This document shows positions 42,710-52,424 of a DNA stretch of 64,000 nt, piece by piece. Origin of the DNA: Roseofilum reptotaenium CS-1145 (GTDB lineage: Bacteria > Cyanobacteriota > Cyanobacteriia > Cyanobacteriales > Desertifilaceae); contig NZ_JAQMUE010000095.1 in the NCBI RefSeq assembly GCF_028330985.1, positions 1 to 64,000 of the forward strand, read 5' to 3'. The translations under genes were made by a program, and so were the position numbers. Numbering within the stretch: the stretch's first letter is position 1; the number at the start of each line of letters is the position of its first letter. Below the pieces are notes generated by a model. That model had not been told where the DNA came from, searched no databases, and was given only the letters and a program-made list of their open reading frames with translations.

Positions 42710-42737
42710 GTAGGGGCGAAAAATTTTTTGCCCCTAC
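42710..42737 (+). terminator. Terminator after topA, member of a palindromic repeat family
   Basis: GTAGGGGCGAAAAA (42710-42723) pairs with TTTTTTGCCCCTAC (42724-42737) with one G-T pair and is followed by TTT. It belongs to the family with 27558-27585 and 36512-36549. Confidence 0.75.
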
Positions 42738-43014
42738 TTTAAAATTGTACATTTCCCCTGTTTTTCCTCAAAACCCTGTGGAAAACTGGTTTCCTTTGTG
42801 GAAAAAATGGGGAAAACGCTATCGCACCGAGGACTGATCAGGAGACTAACAAGCTAGAGTATATAAGGGATAGAGCCTGTAAACCTTGGAGAAAATTGAA
42901 TTGTTTTACAGATCGTCAACGTGAGTATTGCTAATTTTCAATCCATTGAAAGTTACAGCACTTTGCACTGTTATAAAATATAGTGTTGAACCTACAAAGC
43001 AATGCACCACAAAC

Positions 43015-43044
43015 CGATTCCCTATTCCCTATTCCCTATTCCCC
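43015..43044. repeat. Heptad TTCCCTA repeat
   Basis: Four copies of ATTCCCT stand between topA and gcvP. The rest of the 440-base spacer (42690-43129) holds the topA terminator, the paired palindrome at 43052-43115 and no gene. Confidence 0.8.
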
Positions 43045-43051
43045 AGTGCAA

Positions 43052-43115
43052 AGAAACCCGGTTTCTCCTGGGATGTCCTTGTTTTGAGTAACAAGGCACC
43101 AGAAACCGGGTTTCT
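43052..43115. repeat. Nested palindrome with AGAAACC arms
   Basis: The left arm AGAAACCCGGTTTCT (43052-43066) and right arm AGAAACCGGGTTTCT (43101-43115) are each self-complementary and are also reverse complements of each other. Between them CCTTGTT (43077-43083) pairs with AACAAGG (43090-43096). It lies just past the gcvP stop and may act as a terminator; on either strand a long cruciform is possible. Confidence 0.7.
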
Positions 43116-43129
43116 ATCTGTTCTATCGC

Positions 43130-46060
43130 CTAGGAATAGGCTTCCATGGGAGCGCAGGAACAGACAAAATTGCGATCGCCAAATGCATTATCAATTCGTC
43201 GCACTGGCGGCCAATACTTAAACTCCTTCGTCCAAGGTGCAGGATAGGCGGCTTGCTGGCGAGAATAGGGATGCGTCCACTCATCCGCTAACAGCATTTC
43301 GGCCGTATGGGGGGCATTTTTGAGTAGATTATCCTCAGCAGACATCTCTCCCTGCTCAATGGCGGCAATTTCCTCGCGAATGGCAATCATGGCATCGCAG
43401 AAACGGTCTAGCTCTTCCTTAGATTCGCTTTCGGTGGGTTCAACCATGATGGTTCCGGCAACTGGCCAAGACATGGTAGGCGCGTGGAACCCGTAGTCCA
43501 TCAAGCGTTTGGCAATATCTTCCGCTTCCACACCCGCCGACTTTTTCAGGGGGCGCAAGTCTACGATACACTCGTGGGCAACTAAGCCAAACTTGCCGGT
43601 GTACAGAATGGGATAATGGGGGTCGAGCCGATGGGCAATATAGTTAGCATTCAGAATCGCTACTTTCGTGGCATCCGTTAACCCTTGCGTGCCCATCATA
43701 GCAATGTACATCCAGGAAATGGGCAGAATACTCGAACTTCCCCAAGGCGCGGCTGCTACGGCTCCCTGTTCGGTCTTGCCCAAATCGACGATACTATGAC
43801 CGGGAAGGAAGGGAACCAAGTGGGGCGCTACGCCAATGGGGCCCATTCCCGGACCGCCACCACCGTGGGGAATACAGAAGGTTTTGTGTAAGTTCAGGTG
43901 ACAGACATCTGCGCCATAGTCGCCAGGACGACATAATCCTACTTGAGCGTTCATGTTGGCTCCATCGAGATAGACTTGACCGCCATGGCTATGGATAATT
44001 CCGCAGATTTCTTGAATGGCTTCTTCAAATACGCCGTGGGTGGAGGGATAGGTGACCATGAGCGCCGAGAGTTGAGCGCTGTGTTTTTCGGCTTTGGCTC
44101 TGAGGTCAGTGAGGTCAATATTACCCTGGCGATCGCATTTTACCGCGACTACTTTCATCCCACACATCACGGCACTGGCGGGGTTCGTGCCATGGGCCGA
44201 CTCTGGAATCAGGCAAATATGGCGATCGCCTTGTCCGTTATGCTGATGATAGGCTCGAATCACCAATAATCCGGTATATTCTCCCTGAGACCCCGCATTG
44301 GGTTGCAACGAAACCGCCTCAAATCCGGTAATTTCAGCTAACCAAGCTTCCAACTGACGGAACATTTCCTGATAGCCTGCCGTTTGCTCCAGGGGTGCAA
44401 AGGGATGAATTTGACCGATTTCCGGCCAAGTCACTGGAATCATCTCGGCTGTAGCATTGAGTTTCATCGTACAAGAGCCGAGGGGAATCATGGAGGTTGT
44501 CAAGGACAAATCCTTCGCTTCCAGGCGATGCAGATAGCGCAATAGTTCCGTTTCCGAATGGTATTGATGGAATACGGGATGGGTCATATAGGGACTTTGG
44601 CGCGTGAAGTGACCCAAATCTGGGGTTGGCGCAGACCCGATAATTTCTTCTGCGCTAAAGGGTAAAGTTTGTCCCTGGGCGAAAATTTCCCATAGGTCGA
44701 TGACATCTGCGATAGTCGTGGTTTCATCCAATGAAATCCCCACGGTCTTCTCATCTAGAGTACGAAGGTTAATTTCTTTCCCATTAGCGGCTGCCAACAG
44801 CCTCTCTAAGGACGTTTCACCCAAGTTTACCCGTAAAGTGTCAAAAAAACGGCTTTCAGGCAAGCTATAGCCCAAACGCTTGAGACCTTCGGCTAACCAG
44901 ACGGTGTGTTTATGAACGGTTTGGGCGATCGCCTTCAGACCTTCCGGCCCGTGATACACGGCATACGTCGAGGCAATCACCGCTAACAGCACCTGAGCCG
45001 TACAAATATTACTCGTCGCCTTATCCCGGCGGATATGTTGTTCCCTCGTTTGCAGTGCTAACCGCAGAGCCGGCAGTCCATCCTTATCTTTCGAGCGACC
45101 GACAATGCGACCGGGAACTTGCCGTTTATAGGCTTCGCGGGTGGCTAAATAGGCCGCATGGGGGCCGCCATAGCCTAGGGGAACGCCAAACCGTTGGCTA
45201 TTCCCCACCACAATATCCGCATCCATTTCTCCTGGAGGAGTCAACAGGGTGAGGCTCAGAAGGTCAGCCGCTACTGTCGCCAGAGCGCCTAATTCATGGA
45301 CTTTGGCAATACATTCGCTGTAGTCATAAATCGTGCCATCCGTTGCGGGATATTGCAGCAGGGCCCCGAAGATGGGTTGGCTAAAATCAAAGGTGCGATG
45401 ATCGCCAACAATGACTTCTATACCCAAGGGTTGGGCGCGGGTTTGCACCACTTCAATGGTTTGGGGATGACACTCTTGGGAGACAAAAAAGCTGTTGGCC
45501 TTATTTTTGCAGAGGCCATAGCTCATGCTCATCGCTTCGGCGGCTGCTGTTCCTTCATCAAGTAAGGAGGCATTGGCAATTTCTAACCCAGTTAAATCAA
45601 TGACCAGCGTTTGAAAGTTAAGTAAGGCTTCGAGACGACCCTGGGCAATTTCGGCTTGATAGGGTGTATAGGCGGTATACCATCCGGGATTTTCCAGGAT
45701 ATTACGTTGGATGACCGGTGGGGTGATACAGTTGGCATAGCCCATACCAATATAAGACCGAAAAATCCGGTTTTCGCCCATCATCTCTTTGAGGGTTTTC
45801 AGCGCTTCATGTTCGCTTTGGGCGCTGGGGAGATTAAGGGGCCGAGGGAGCTGGATCGCTGGGGGGATGGTACGCTTAATTAGGGCATCTAAGTCATCGA
45901 TTTCTAACAGGTTGAGCATCCGTTGAATATCGTTGTCATTCGGGCCTAAATGGCGATCGCAAAATGGACGAGTCTGTGGCTCAGACGCGGGGACAGAGGA
46001 GTTTGGGGACAAAGATCCGGTATTCATGTTAGCTTTAGGGGTTACGTCTGAATTCTGCAT
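43130..46060 (-). CDS. gcvP: Glycine dehydrogenase (decarboxylating), P protein
   Basis: A 976-residue single-chain P protein of the glycine cleavage system, needed in photorespiration to turn glycine into CO2, NH3 and methylene-THF together with H, T and L proteins. N-terminal half: [17 protein letters not shown] near 30, [16 protein letters not shown] near 93. C-terminal half: [10 protein letters not shown] near 530, [13 protein letters not shown] near 588 and the PLP lysine in [19 protein letters not shown] near 725. The ATG at 46060 is preferred over a GTG 18 bases upstream. gcvH lies upstream on the same strand, separated by a dead IS remnant. Confidence 0.95.
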   Translation of the reverse strand: MQNSDVTPKANMNTGSLSPNSSVPASEPQTRPFCDRHLGPNDNDIQRMLNLLEIDDLDALIKRTIPPAIQLPRPLNLPSAQSEHEALKTLKEMMGENRIFRSYIGMGYANCITPPVIQRNILENPGWYTAYTPYQAEIAQGRLEALLNFQTLVIDLTGLEIANASLLDEGTAAAEAMSMSYGLCKNKANSFFVSQECHPQTIEVVQTRAQPLGIEVIVGDHRTFDFSQPIFGALLQYPATDGTIYDYSECIAKVHELGALATVAADLLSLTLLTPPGEMDADIVVGNSQRFGVPLGYGGPHAAYLATREAYKRQVPGRIVGRSKDKDGLPALRLALQTREQHIRRDKATSNICTAQVLLAVIASTYAVYHGPEGLKAIAQTVHKHTVWLAEGLKRLGYSLPESRFFDTLRVNLGETSLERLLAAANGKEINLRTLDEKTVGISLDETTTIADVIDLWEIFAQGQTLPFSAEEIIGSAPTPDLGHFTRQSPYMTHPVFHQYHSETELLRYLHRLEAKDLSLTTSMIPLGSCTMKLNATAEMIPVTWPEIGQIHPFAPLEQTAGYQEMFRQLEAWLAEITGFEAVSLQPNAGSQGEYTGLLVIRAYHQHNGQGDRHICLIPESAHGTNPASAVMCGMKVVAVKCDRQGNIDLTDLRAKAEKHSAQLSALMVTYPSTHGVFEEAIQEICGIIHSHGGQVYLDGANMNAQVGLCRPGDYGADVCHLNLHKTFCIPHGGGGPGMGPIGVAPHLVPFLPGHSIVDLGKTEQGAVAAAPWGSSSILPISWMYIAMMGTQGLTDATKVAILNANYIAHRLDPHYPILYTGKFGLVAHECIVDLRPLKKSAGVEAEDIAKRLMDYGFHAPTMSWPVAGTIMVEPTESESKEELDRFCDAMIAIREEIAAIEQGEMSAEDNLLKNAPHTAEMLLADEWTHPYSRQQAAYPAPWTKEFKYWPPVRRIDNAFGDRNFVCSCAPMEAYS

Positions 46061-46136
46061 GGGCGATCCATATCTCACATCAAAAGCTTGAAAAAAGTGC
46101 CATAAGAGTTATGATGACACCCTTTCCTTTGCTTAG

Positions 46137-46490
46137 GGTTTGACATACTCCACTGGCTAAAGTCGAGTAGATTCTCCAAACATCACTGCTTTGGATTTCT
46201 GATTCAACGAGTTCGCTTCAACTAAATCTCTTGCGGTATTTAATCCAGAGGCGATCCTCTCCTCAGACGTTCGCTCCATTCCAGAAGCCTGTTTTCGTAT
46301 GCCCTACGATACAGTTCAAAACCTAAAATATTTAGTTTCTCTGATACTTGGTGCTTGAAGTTTTCACCTTCTCAAGCCTTCCTGAGAAGAACCCCATAAC
46401 TTCAGTTTTCAAGGTGCGTGCCTTGCGGCTACTGGGTTTTTCACGGGGTTGATTACCCTTTCTAGCTTAGAATTATAACACACATCAAGC
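46137..46490 (-). mobile_element. Decayed TnpB-element remnant between gcvH and gcvP
   Basis: On the minus strand the frame near 46290-46170 reads ASGLNTARDLVEANSLNQ, then KSKAVMFGESTRL and a stop, which resembles the tail of TnpB proteins. Next comes a right-end block (plus strand TTTGACATACTCCACTGGCT..AGTCGAGTAGATTCTCC) like that at 56811-56850. At the other side CACGGGGTTGATTACCC and TTAGAATTATAACA resemble a left end. The whole is a roughly 350-base internally deleted element; only the ends and the last codons survive. The rest of the 629-base spacer (46491-46689) shows nothing recognisable. Confidence 0.55.
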
Positions 46491-46689
46491 TAGAAAACGG
46501 CTGTATTAATTCCCTTGAAACAGTTGTCATTGCTACCGTTCTAGAAGCAATCGCCAAGACTAGGGAGATTGTTGGGATTGCTTCATGGCGTTCCGCGACC
46601 TTTGCAATGACTTCATCATCATTGACGTGCCGGACTGGATATGAGCAGTCCTTAAAGCTTAAAGTCTTTGAGGTTCAATCCGTTTATCT

Positions 46690-47091
46690 TTAATGATCTT
46701 CCTCATCCCCTTCGAGTTGAGCGCGGTAGTCTGAGGCTGAGAGTAAGCCATCTAGTTCTTCCTTCTCATCAATCCGGACTTTGATTAACCATCCATCTCC
46801 GTAAGGATCGTCACCAATATTTTCAGGGTTTTCCAGTAGCTCTTCATTGCATTCAAGGACGGTCCCCATAACGGGAGCCTTAAGATCTTCAACCGCTTTC
46901 ACCGATTCAATTGAACCGAAAGATTCTCCTTTTTCTAGAGCATCTCCGACTTCTGGCAATTCAAGATGAACAATATCACCGAGTTGATCGATCGCAAAGG
47001 CACTCAGTCCAATCGTGGCAATCTCGCCATCAAGCCGCACGTACTCATGGCTGTCCAGGTATTTTAGATCGTCTGGATATTCTAATTCCAT
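46690..47091 (-). CDS. gcvH: Glycine cleavage system H protein
   Basis: A 133-residue lipoyl-carrier protein. The lipoylated lysine is in [16 protein letters not shown] near residue 65, and the fold signatures [39 protein letters not shown] and GDGWLIKV are present. The protein shuttles the aminomethyl group between P, T and L proteins. It stands upstream of gcvP on the same strand, a common cyanobacterial arrangement here disturbed by an IS remnant; the two may no longer be cotranscribed. Confidence 0.95.
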   Translation of the reverse strand: MELEYPDDLKYLDSHEYVRLDGEIATIGLSAFAIDQLGDIVHLELPEVGDALEKGESFGSIESVKAVEDLKAPVMGTVLECNEELLENPENIGDDPYGDGWLIKVRIDEKEELDGLLSASDYRAQLEGDEEDH

Positions 47092-47207
47092 AGAAACTTC
47101 CTATTTTTTTCGACTAATCTCTAATGGTTATATATCAGGATTTGGGTATGATCGGCCCATATTCATTTAATTTTCAGAGATGATTCGTCAAAAGCGGCGA
47201 TCGCCCC

Positions 47208-47258
47208 TTACCCATTACCGACTACCCCTTACCGATTACCCATTACCGATTACCCATT
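47208..47258. repeat. Heptad TTACCCA-type repeat before the GGDEF gene
   Basis: Units of TTACCCATTACCGA(C/T) repeat at least four times and end about 2 bases before the ATG at 47260, occupying the place where a ribosome binding site would lie. Confidence 0.8.
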
Positions 47259-47259
47259 C

Positions 47260-48744
47260 ATGAGTCGAAAGCTCTTACAGCGATTAAAAGAAACCATCCT
47301 TGTGGTTGACGATGAACCAGATAATCTGAGTTTACTGAATCGGATTTTGGTGAAGGAGGGATATCGAGTCCAGGTAGCCTCTAGTGGCAAGGAAGCTTTA
47401 AGCTCTATCCAAGCTGGGTCAGTAGATTTGGTGTTGTTGGATGTGATGATGCCCGATATGAATGGGTATGAGCTTTGTCAACATCTAAAATCCATAGAAT
47501 TAATTGCCGATGTCCCCGTGTTGTTTATTAGCGCCATGGATGAAACCCTCAGTAAAGTTAAAGGGTTTGAAGTGGGGGCAGTCGATTACATTAGTAAGCC
47601 GTTTGAGCCAGTGGAAGTAGTAGTGCGGATTGAGCATCAGCTACGATTGCGTAAATATCAACAGAAGCTAGAGGAACAAAATGCCCAGTTACAGTTACTT
47701 CTAGACACCACCGAAGCTCTGAGTGATGCCATTGATATCGAGTCTGCCTTAGAGAAGGTACTCGCCCAAATTTGTCATACGATTCATTGGGATTTTGGGG
47801 AAGCGTGGATGCCCACTCAGGGAGGGACTCAGTTACGGTTAAGTCGGGGTGGATATAGCCATATTCCGCAATTTGAGGAGTTTTGTCATCTGAGTGAGGC
47901 GATCGCCTTTACCCCCCATGAAGGGTTACTCGGACGGGTTTTGATCTCTAAAGAGTTGGAATGGATTGAGGATATCTCGCAAACTACGCGTACGATCTCT
48001 CCCCGAATGCAGCAAGCCAAAGAGGTGGGTTTGAAGGGAGCTTTAGCTATACCCATTTGTTGGCAGAGGGAAGTGTTGGCGGTATTGATCTTTTTTTCCC
48101 GATCGCCCTATTCTCCTGAGCAGCGTTCCTTAACTTTAGTCCAATCCGTCGCCAACCAATTAGCTTCCTTAATGCGACGCAAACAAGCAGAGGCTGATTT
48201 ACGCCACGCCAATCAAGAGTTAACTCGTTTAGCTACCCTCGATGGTTTAACTCAAGTGGCCAATCGGGGACATTTCGATCAAGTATTAAGTTATGAATGG
48301 TCGCGATTGTTGCATCTGATGCAACCTCTATCTTTGATTTTGGCAGATGTGGATTATTTTAAACGCTATAACGACTGCTATGGTCATTTAGCTGGGGATG
48401 ACTGTTTGCGCAAAGTCGCTCAGGTGATGGCAGAGGCAGTTAGACGCTCCAGAGATTTAGTGGCTCGATATGGAGGGGAAGAGTTCGTTATTTTATTGCC
48501 GAATACTGATAGCATAGGCGCTCTCCAGGTTGCCGAACGCATTCATGAGGGAATCGGGGAACGACAATTGCCTCATGCCAATTCTGATGTACAGCCTTAT
48601 GTCACCTTGAGCTTAGGGGTTGCCTGTATGGTTCCCAGCATTGCCCAATCTCCAGAAGCCTTGATTGCTACCGCAGATGCCTCATTGTATCAAGCCAAAA
48701 CTCAAGGGCGCGATCGCATTGTCCTCAATGAAGGTACTCGGTGA
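47260..48744 (+). CDS. Response regulator-GAF-GGDEF diguanylate cyclase
   Basis: A 494-residue protein. Receiver domain residues 12-130 (VVDDEPDN, phospho-Asp in LVLLDVMMPD near 68, YISKPFEP near 117); GAF domain about 150-310; GGDEF domain 325-490 with an intact active site GGEEF at 405-409 (Tyr404 before it) and LADVDYFKRYND near 366. No inhibitory-site RxxD was found five residues before GGEEF (the sequence is RSRDLVARY, which does carry R and D in this area, so feedback control is possible). It should make cyclic di-GMP in response to phosphorylation and a GAF ligand. Confidence 0.9.
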   Translation: MSRKLLQRLKETILVVDDEPDNLSLLNRILVKEGYRVQVASSGKEALSSIQAGSVDLVLLDVMMPDMNGYELCQHLKSIELIADVPVLFISAMDETLSKVKGFEVGAVDYISKPFEPVEVVVRIEHQLRLRKYQQKLEEQNAQLQLLLDTTEALSDAIDIESALEKVLAQICHTIHWDFGEAWMPTQGGTQLRLSRGGYSHIPQFEEFCHLSEAIAFTPHEGLLGRVLISKELEWIEDISQTTRTISPRMQQAKEVGLKGALAIPICWQREVLAVLIFFSRSPYSPEQRSLTLVQSVANQLASLMRRKQAEADLRHANQELTRLATLDGLTQVANRGHFDQVLSYEWSRLLHLMQPLSLILADVDYFKRYNDCYGHLAGDDCLRKVAQVMAEAVRRSRDLVARYGGEEFVILLPNTDSIGALQVAERIHEGIGERQLPHANSDVQPYVTLSLGVACMVPSIAQSPEALIATADASLYQAKTQGRDRIVLNEGTR

Positions 48745-48992
48745 AATGGGTGGCGATCGTCGAATGAGACAGAGCATTATTGGCTAAAATCTAACTAGCC
48801 AATCTCGATCATAGGAGGGGTAAGGCATTCATTCAAACCATTACCTCTGCTATACGGTATATCAGCGGCGATTTTTCAAGATAGCTACAATGGTTCAAAG
48901 CTAGATTGAATCTGTTATGCATTCTCCTACGGAAAACGAAAATTACCCTCAAGTAGCCTAAAATACATTCAACAAAATTCTCTTTACCGATC

Positions 48993-49463
48993 ATGAACTC
49001 AGAATCCGTCCTATCCACCAACTCTGACGCTCTACCGCCCCAGATTAAAGAGGTGATGGAGATTCTGCAACAGGACTTACCCACCTTATTTGAACAGGAT
49101 ATTAACTACAACATTTATACCCCAAATATCCTCTTTGAAGACCCCATCAGTCAATTTAAGGGTAAACTCAACTATCGGATTATCTTTTGGACACTGCGCT
49201 TTCATGGTCAATTGTTTTTCACCGAGCTATTTTTTGATGTCCATCAGATGCACTTTTTGCCTCCCCAAACCCTGCGGGTAGACTGGACTGTGCGCGGCAA
49301 ACTGCGAGTTCCCTGGAAGGCACAGATTAACTTTAATGGTTATTCTACTTATACCTTCAACGACCAAGGTCTGATCGATCATCATGTCGATACTTGGGAT
49401 CGTCCACCCCTAAAGATTTTAAAGCAATTTCTCCCGCGATCGACCTCTACTCAAGTAAAATAG
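48993..49463 (+). CDS. DUF2358 family protein
   Basis: A 156-residue protein with an NTF2-like pattern: VMEILQQDLPTLFEQDINYNIYTPNILFEDPI near 19, YRIIFWTLRFHGQLFF near 62, PQTLRVDWTVRGKLRVPWKA near 90 and FNDQGLIDHHVDTWDRPP near 124. This is DUF2358, shared by cyanobacteria and plant plastids, of unknown function. It lies 57 bases before the AI-2E family transporter gene on the same strand. The 248-base spacer before it shows no clear element. Confidence 0.85.
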   Translation: MNSESVLSTNSDALPPQIKEVMEILQQDLPTLFEQDINYNIYTPNILFEDPISQFKGKLNYRIIFWTLRFHGQLFFTELFFDVHQMHFLPPQTLRVDWTVRGKLRVPWKAQINFNGYSTYTFNDQGLIDHHVDTWDRPPLKILKQFLPRSTSTQVK

Positions 49464-49479
49464 CCGAACAACAACCTTA

Positions 49480-49502
49480 CCCATTACCCATTACCCATCA
49501 AG
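49480..49502. repeat. TTACCCA tandem repeat before the AI-2E family gene
   Basis: Three copies of TTACCCA (49480-49498) are followed by AAGGAGG and the GTG start at 49521. Confidence 0.75.
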
Positions 49503-49520
49503 GGTAAGGAGGAAATCCTG

Positions 49521-50684
49521 GTGACACTTGGTCAATTACTTGGCTTTTTTAGTTTAGTTACATCCCTGTATATTCTCTGGACAATACGGGGGATTTTGCT
49601 ACTTGTTTTCACTGCGATTGTACTGGCGACTGCCCTCAACCGTGGAGTGCGTCTGGTGCAGAAATTCGGCCTCAATCGAGGATTCTCGGTTTTAGTCACT
49701 ATCAGTGTTACCTTTCTCTGTTTTTTGTTCTTCTATTGGATTATTGTTCCTCCCTTCATTGAACAATTTCAAATTCTGATTAATCTGATCCCGACTGGAC
49801 TCGAACAACTGCGAATTCTGCTCTACCAATGGAGAGCAAATACTCCCTCTTGGTTACCAGAGCCTCCTGATTTATCCAGTGGATTTCAACAAATTCAACC
49901 CTTGCTGACCCAAGTCTTTGGCAACTTCTACTCCTTCTTTTCTAACTCCATCATTGCCGTAGGTCAATTGCTACTGGTGATTGTCTTAACCTTAATGTTT
50001 TTAGGCGATCCCATTTCCTATCGTCAAGCTTTAGTTCGCCTTTTTCCGTCCTTTTATCGGCGGCGAGCCGATAGTATTTTAGCTGAATGTGAAATCGCAT
50101 TAGATAATTGGTTTGGGGGCATTATTATCAACTCCCTCTTCATTGGTACGCTCAGTTTTATCGGATTATCCATCATTGGAGTTCGGCTAGTTTTAGCCCA
50201 TGCATTATTGGCAGGACTACTCAATTTTATCCCCAATATTGGGCCAACTTTAAGTGTTGTTTTACCGATGACTGTTTCCCTCTTGGATACCGGTGGATTC
50301 CTCAAAGCTGGGGCAGTTTTGATTCTATATGTTGTTGTTCAACAAGTGGAAAGCTATTGGTTAACACCCACAGTGATGGCCAAACAAGTCTCCCTGTTAC
50401 CGGCAGCAACGCTCCTGGCTCAACTTATTTGTTTACAGCTTTTTGGTATTATTGGTCTGTTCTTAGCCCTTCCTTTAGCAGTTATTGCTCAGGTCTGGAT
50501 TAAACGACTTCTGATTGAAGATATTCTTGACCAATGGGTATTAGAAAACCCAGATTCACCTTTCGCCGCCGTTCTCCAAGGCTCGGGAGATAATAGAGAT
50601 GAAACGGTTCAAGAGAGTTTACCTGAGCCTCAAGTGCCAGAACTCTCTTGCCAAGACAAGGAAGATCAAGATGAATTAGAATAA
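49521..50684 (+). CDS. AI-2E family (PerM-like) membrane transporter
   Basis: A 387-residue protein with about seven to eight membrane helices: pairs near 5-45 and 55-85, then a soluble region (residues 90-150) and helices near 150-170, 205-270, 280-320. The motif LLNFIPNIGPTLSVVLP near 237 is the family signature. Members export small molecules or act as Na+/H+ antiporters; the name does not prove autoinducer transport. The C-terminus is acidic and Gln-rich. GTG is the start, supported by AAGGAGG eight bases upstream. The 3' end overlaps the convergent gene by 9 bases. Confidence 0.85.
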   Translation: MTLGQLLGFFSLVTSLYILWTIRGILLLVFTAIVLATALNRGVRLVQKFGLNRGFSVLVTISVTFLCFLFFYWIIVPPFIEQFQILINLIPTGLEQLRILLYQWRANTPSWLPEPPDLSSGFQQIQPLLTQVFGNFYSFFSNSIIAVGQLLLVIVLTLMFLGDPISYRQALVRLFPSFYRRRADSILAECEIALDNWFGGIIINSLFIGTLSFIGLSIIGVRLVLAHALLAGLLNFIPNIGPTLSVVLPMTVSLLDTGGFLKAGAVLILYVVVQQVESYWLTPTVMAKQVSLLPAATLLAQLICLQLFGIIGLFLALPLAVIAQVWIKRLLIEDILDQWVLENPDSPFAAVLQGSGDNRDETVQESLPEPQVPELSCQDKEDQDELE

Positions 50685-51455
50685 GTTAAACAAATTAAAT
50701 CGATAGCCAACTCCTAATACAATCCCGACTTCAGTTTTACTATCAACAAACCCCGCATTCACCCGCACTGTTCCCATGAAATCTCTGGATAGAGGAATAT
50801 CAACACCCCCAACCACTAACCCATGAAACCGCAATTCATCTTTAGTTGTCACTAAAGTTCCTCCGCCTAAAAACGGCATAGCAACAACTTCTTGAGTTTG
50901 GGGATTTCTGATGGGAATTTCACCAGTTAGAGCAAACATACTTGCTGTTTGGTTGCCAAAAGAGGTGGCATTATGCAAAGTCAGATATTCGCTCAATGCT
51001 CCTTTACTCATTAAAGAAAATCCACCACTGCCTAGGGCAGTTTCTCCATCGCTTAAGCCAATGGTTCCGCCAATGCCGAAATAACTGCCTACGGCTGGTC
51101 TTGGATCGGATGTGCTGGTTTGCTGTGCGGTGGTTTGATCGGGTTCGGCTGACTCATTATTGGGTAGAGGATATGTGGGTAAAGGGGGAGGAGGTTCTGG
51201 TAGAACAGGATTTTCTAAAGGAACAGGTTCAAGTTGTTTTTCTGCCCTGACTGGCTGGTATTCTAGAGGACTTTCTGTTGTTTCCTCTAGGGTAGAATTT
51301 GGGTCTTCTGCGGGTTCAGCAGTCGTGACACTGACATAGTTGCCATACATTACCCCATTGCTTTGAGCTTGAGCAAATTGTACGGGGTAAATTGCCCCAA
51401 CGATCGCCCCCCAGAAGGCCAGTAATCCAATCGCTTTACACCCTGTATGGTTCAT
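50676..51455 (-). CDS. Secreted, proline-rich protein with beta-barrel-like C-terminus
   Basis: A 259-residue protein. A signal peptide (IGLLAFWGAIVGAIYPVQFAQAQ) is followed by a proline-, glutamate- and threonine-rich linker (PLENPVLPEPPPPLPTYPLP). From about residue 125 alternating strands appear (VGSYFGIGGTIGLSD, GGFSLMSKGALSEYLTLHNATSFG, GVDIPLSRDFMGTVRVNAG) and the last residue is Phe after VGYRFNLFNLF, as in outer-membrane barrels. The family was not identified. AAAGGAG before the ATG at 51455 decides the start against a longer frame. Confidence 0.6.
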   Translation of the reverse strand: MNHTGCKAIGLLAFWGAIVGAIYPVQFAQAQSNGVMYGNYVSVTTAEPAEDPNSTLEETTESPLEYQPVRAEKQLEPVPLENPVLPEPPPPLPTYPLPNNESAEPDQTTAQQTSTSDPRPAVGSYFGIGGTIGLSDGETALGSGGFSLMSKGALSEYLTLHNATSFGNQTASMFALTGEIPIRNPQTQEVVAMPFLGGGTLVTTKDELRFHGLVVGGVDIPLSRDFMGTVRVNAGFVDSKTEVGIVLGVGYRFNLFNLF

Positions 51456-51599
51456 CATTTCTCCTTTGGGTTGATAGTCGTAATTGTTAGTTATTATATT
51501 TGCCAACATGAAGCGCTGTAAATTCTAATTATTATAACCCAAAACTAGAGGTGGTTGTTATAATGGAAGATCTGTTCCTATGTTAATGGATAGCCATCT

Positions 51600-52199
51600 G
51601 TGAAAACCTATCCCATTGTAGAAACGTTTCATTCTATCCAAGGAGAAGGCTATTGGATGGGACGAAATGCTTTTTTTATTCGCCTCGGAGGCTGTGATGT
51701 CGGCTGTTGGTTCTGCGATACGAAAGAATCTTGGCCTGTGGACAAACATCCCCAATATTCCATTGAGCAATTGGCTGAAGCTGTTTTAGCGGTCAATCCG
51801 AGTATGATTGTGATTACTGGGGGAGAGCCGTTAATGCATAATTTGGATCAATTAACCCAGGGCTTAAGATCTTTGTGTCATCTCCCTTTACACTTAGAAA
51901 CTTCTGGCGCTTATCCGTTTTCCGGGACATTTGATTGGGTGACGTTTTCCCCGAAGCAGTCTAAATCTCCCGATCGCAGTATGGGCACTTATGCAGATGA
52001 ATTAAAAGTGGTGATTACTGGGCCAGAAGATCTAGACTGGGCTAAGGAACAAGCTCAGTTCGTGAAGCCTAACGCAGTGAAATTTTTACAACCGGAATGG
52101 AATAGCCCAGAAACGATTGATTTAGCGATGCAGTTTGTTTTACATCACCCAGACTGGCGTATAAGTTTACAAACCCATAAGTTTTTGGGTTGTCCTTAA
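51600..52199 (+). CDS. queE: 7-carboxy-7-deazaguanine synthase QueE
   Basis: A 199-residue radical SAM enzyme of the queuosine and 7-deazapurine pathway; it converts carboxytetrahydropterin to carboxydeazaguanine. The motifs are ETFHSIQGEGYWMGRNAFFIRLGGC near 8, the iron-sulfur site C-D-V-G-C-W-F-C near 33-40, and ITGGEPLMH near 76. The start is GTG at 51600. The other pathway genes queC, queD and queF are not in the window; queG is at 36552-37505. A small zinc-ribbon gene follows 11 bases later. Confidence 0.92.
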   Translation: MKTYPIVETFHSIQGEGYWMGRNAFFIRLGGCDVGCWFCDTKESWPVDKHPQYSIEQLAEAVLAVNPSMIVITGGEPLMHNLDQLTQGLRSLCHLPLHLETSGAYPFSGTFDWVTFSPKQSKSPDRSMGTYADELKVVITGPEDLDWAKEQAQFVKPNAVKFLQPEWNSPETIDLAMQFVLHHPDWRISLQTHKFLGCP

Positions 52200-52210
52200 T
52201 GATTGACTGA

Positions 52211-52414
52211 ATGATGAACATTCCATTTCAACCCGATCGCACTGAAATCGATCGCTGGAAGCACAAGATAGATGTTGCGAATGAACATAATGTTTTTTGC
52301 CACTGCCATCAGTGTGACTATGAATGGGTGAGTTCTGCGCAAAATCAGCCTTGTCCAGAGTGTAACGGCGATCGCATCGAGCGTATCTTATGCTGGCAGT
52401 TTCCCGATGGGTAA
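52211..52414 (+). CDS. Small zinc-ribbon-like protein
   Basis: A 67-residue protein with two cysteine pairs, CHCHQC (residues 30-35) and CPEC (near 49-52), spaced to bind one zinc ion. No known family was recognised. It is 11 bases after queE on the same strand, so the two are probably cotranscribed. Its stop is 10 bases from the convergent CoaBC-like gene. A link to deazaguanine chemistry or tRNA is only a guess from position. Confidence 0.6.
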   Translation: MMNIPFQPDRTEIDRWKHKIDVANEHNVFCHCHQCDYEWVSSAQNQPCPECNGDRIERILCWQFPDG

Positions 52415-52424
52415 AAAGTGATTT

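Noticed and set aside
43943-44269. 108-codon frame antisense to gcvP
   Set aside because: A shadow of gcvP codon usage, no independent evidence.
47208-47258. Regular repeats that could be taken for a CRISPR array
   Set aside because: Units are 7-14 bases in direct tandem without unique spacers, and no cas gene is present.
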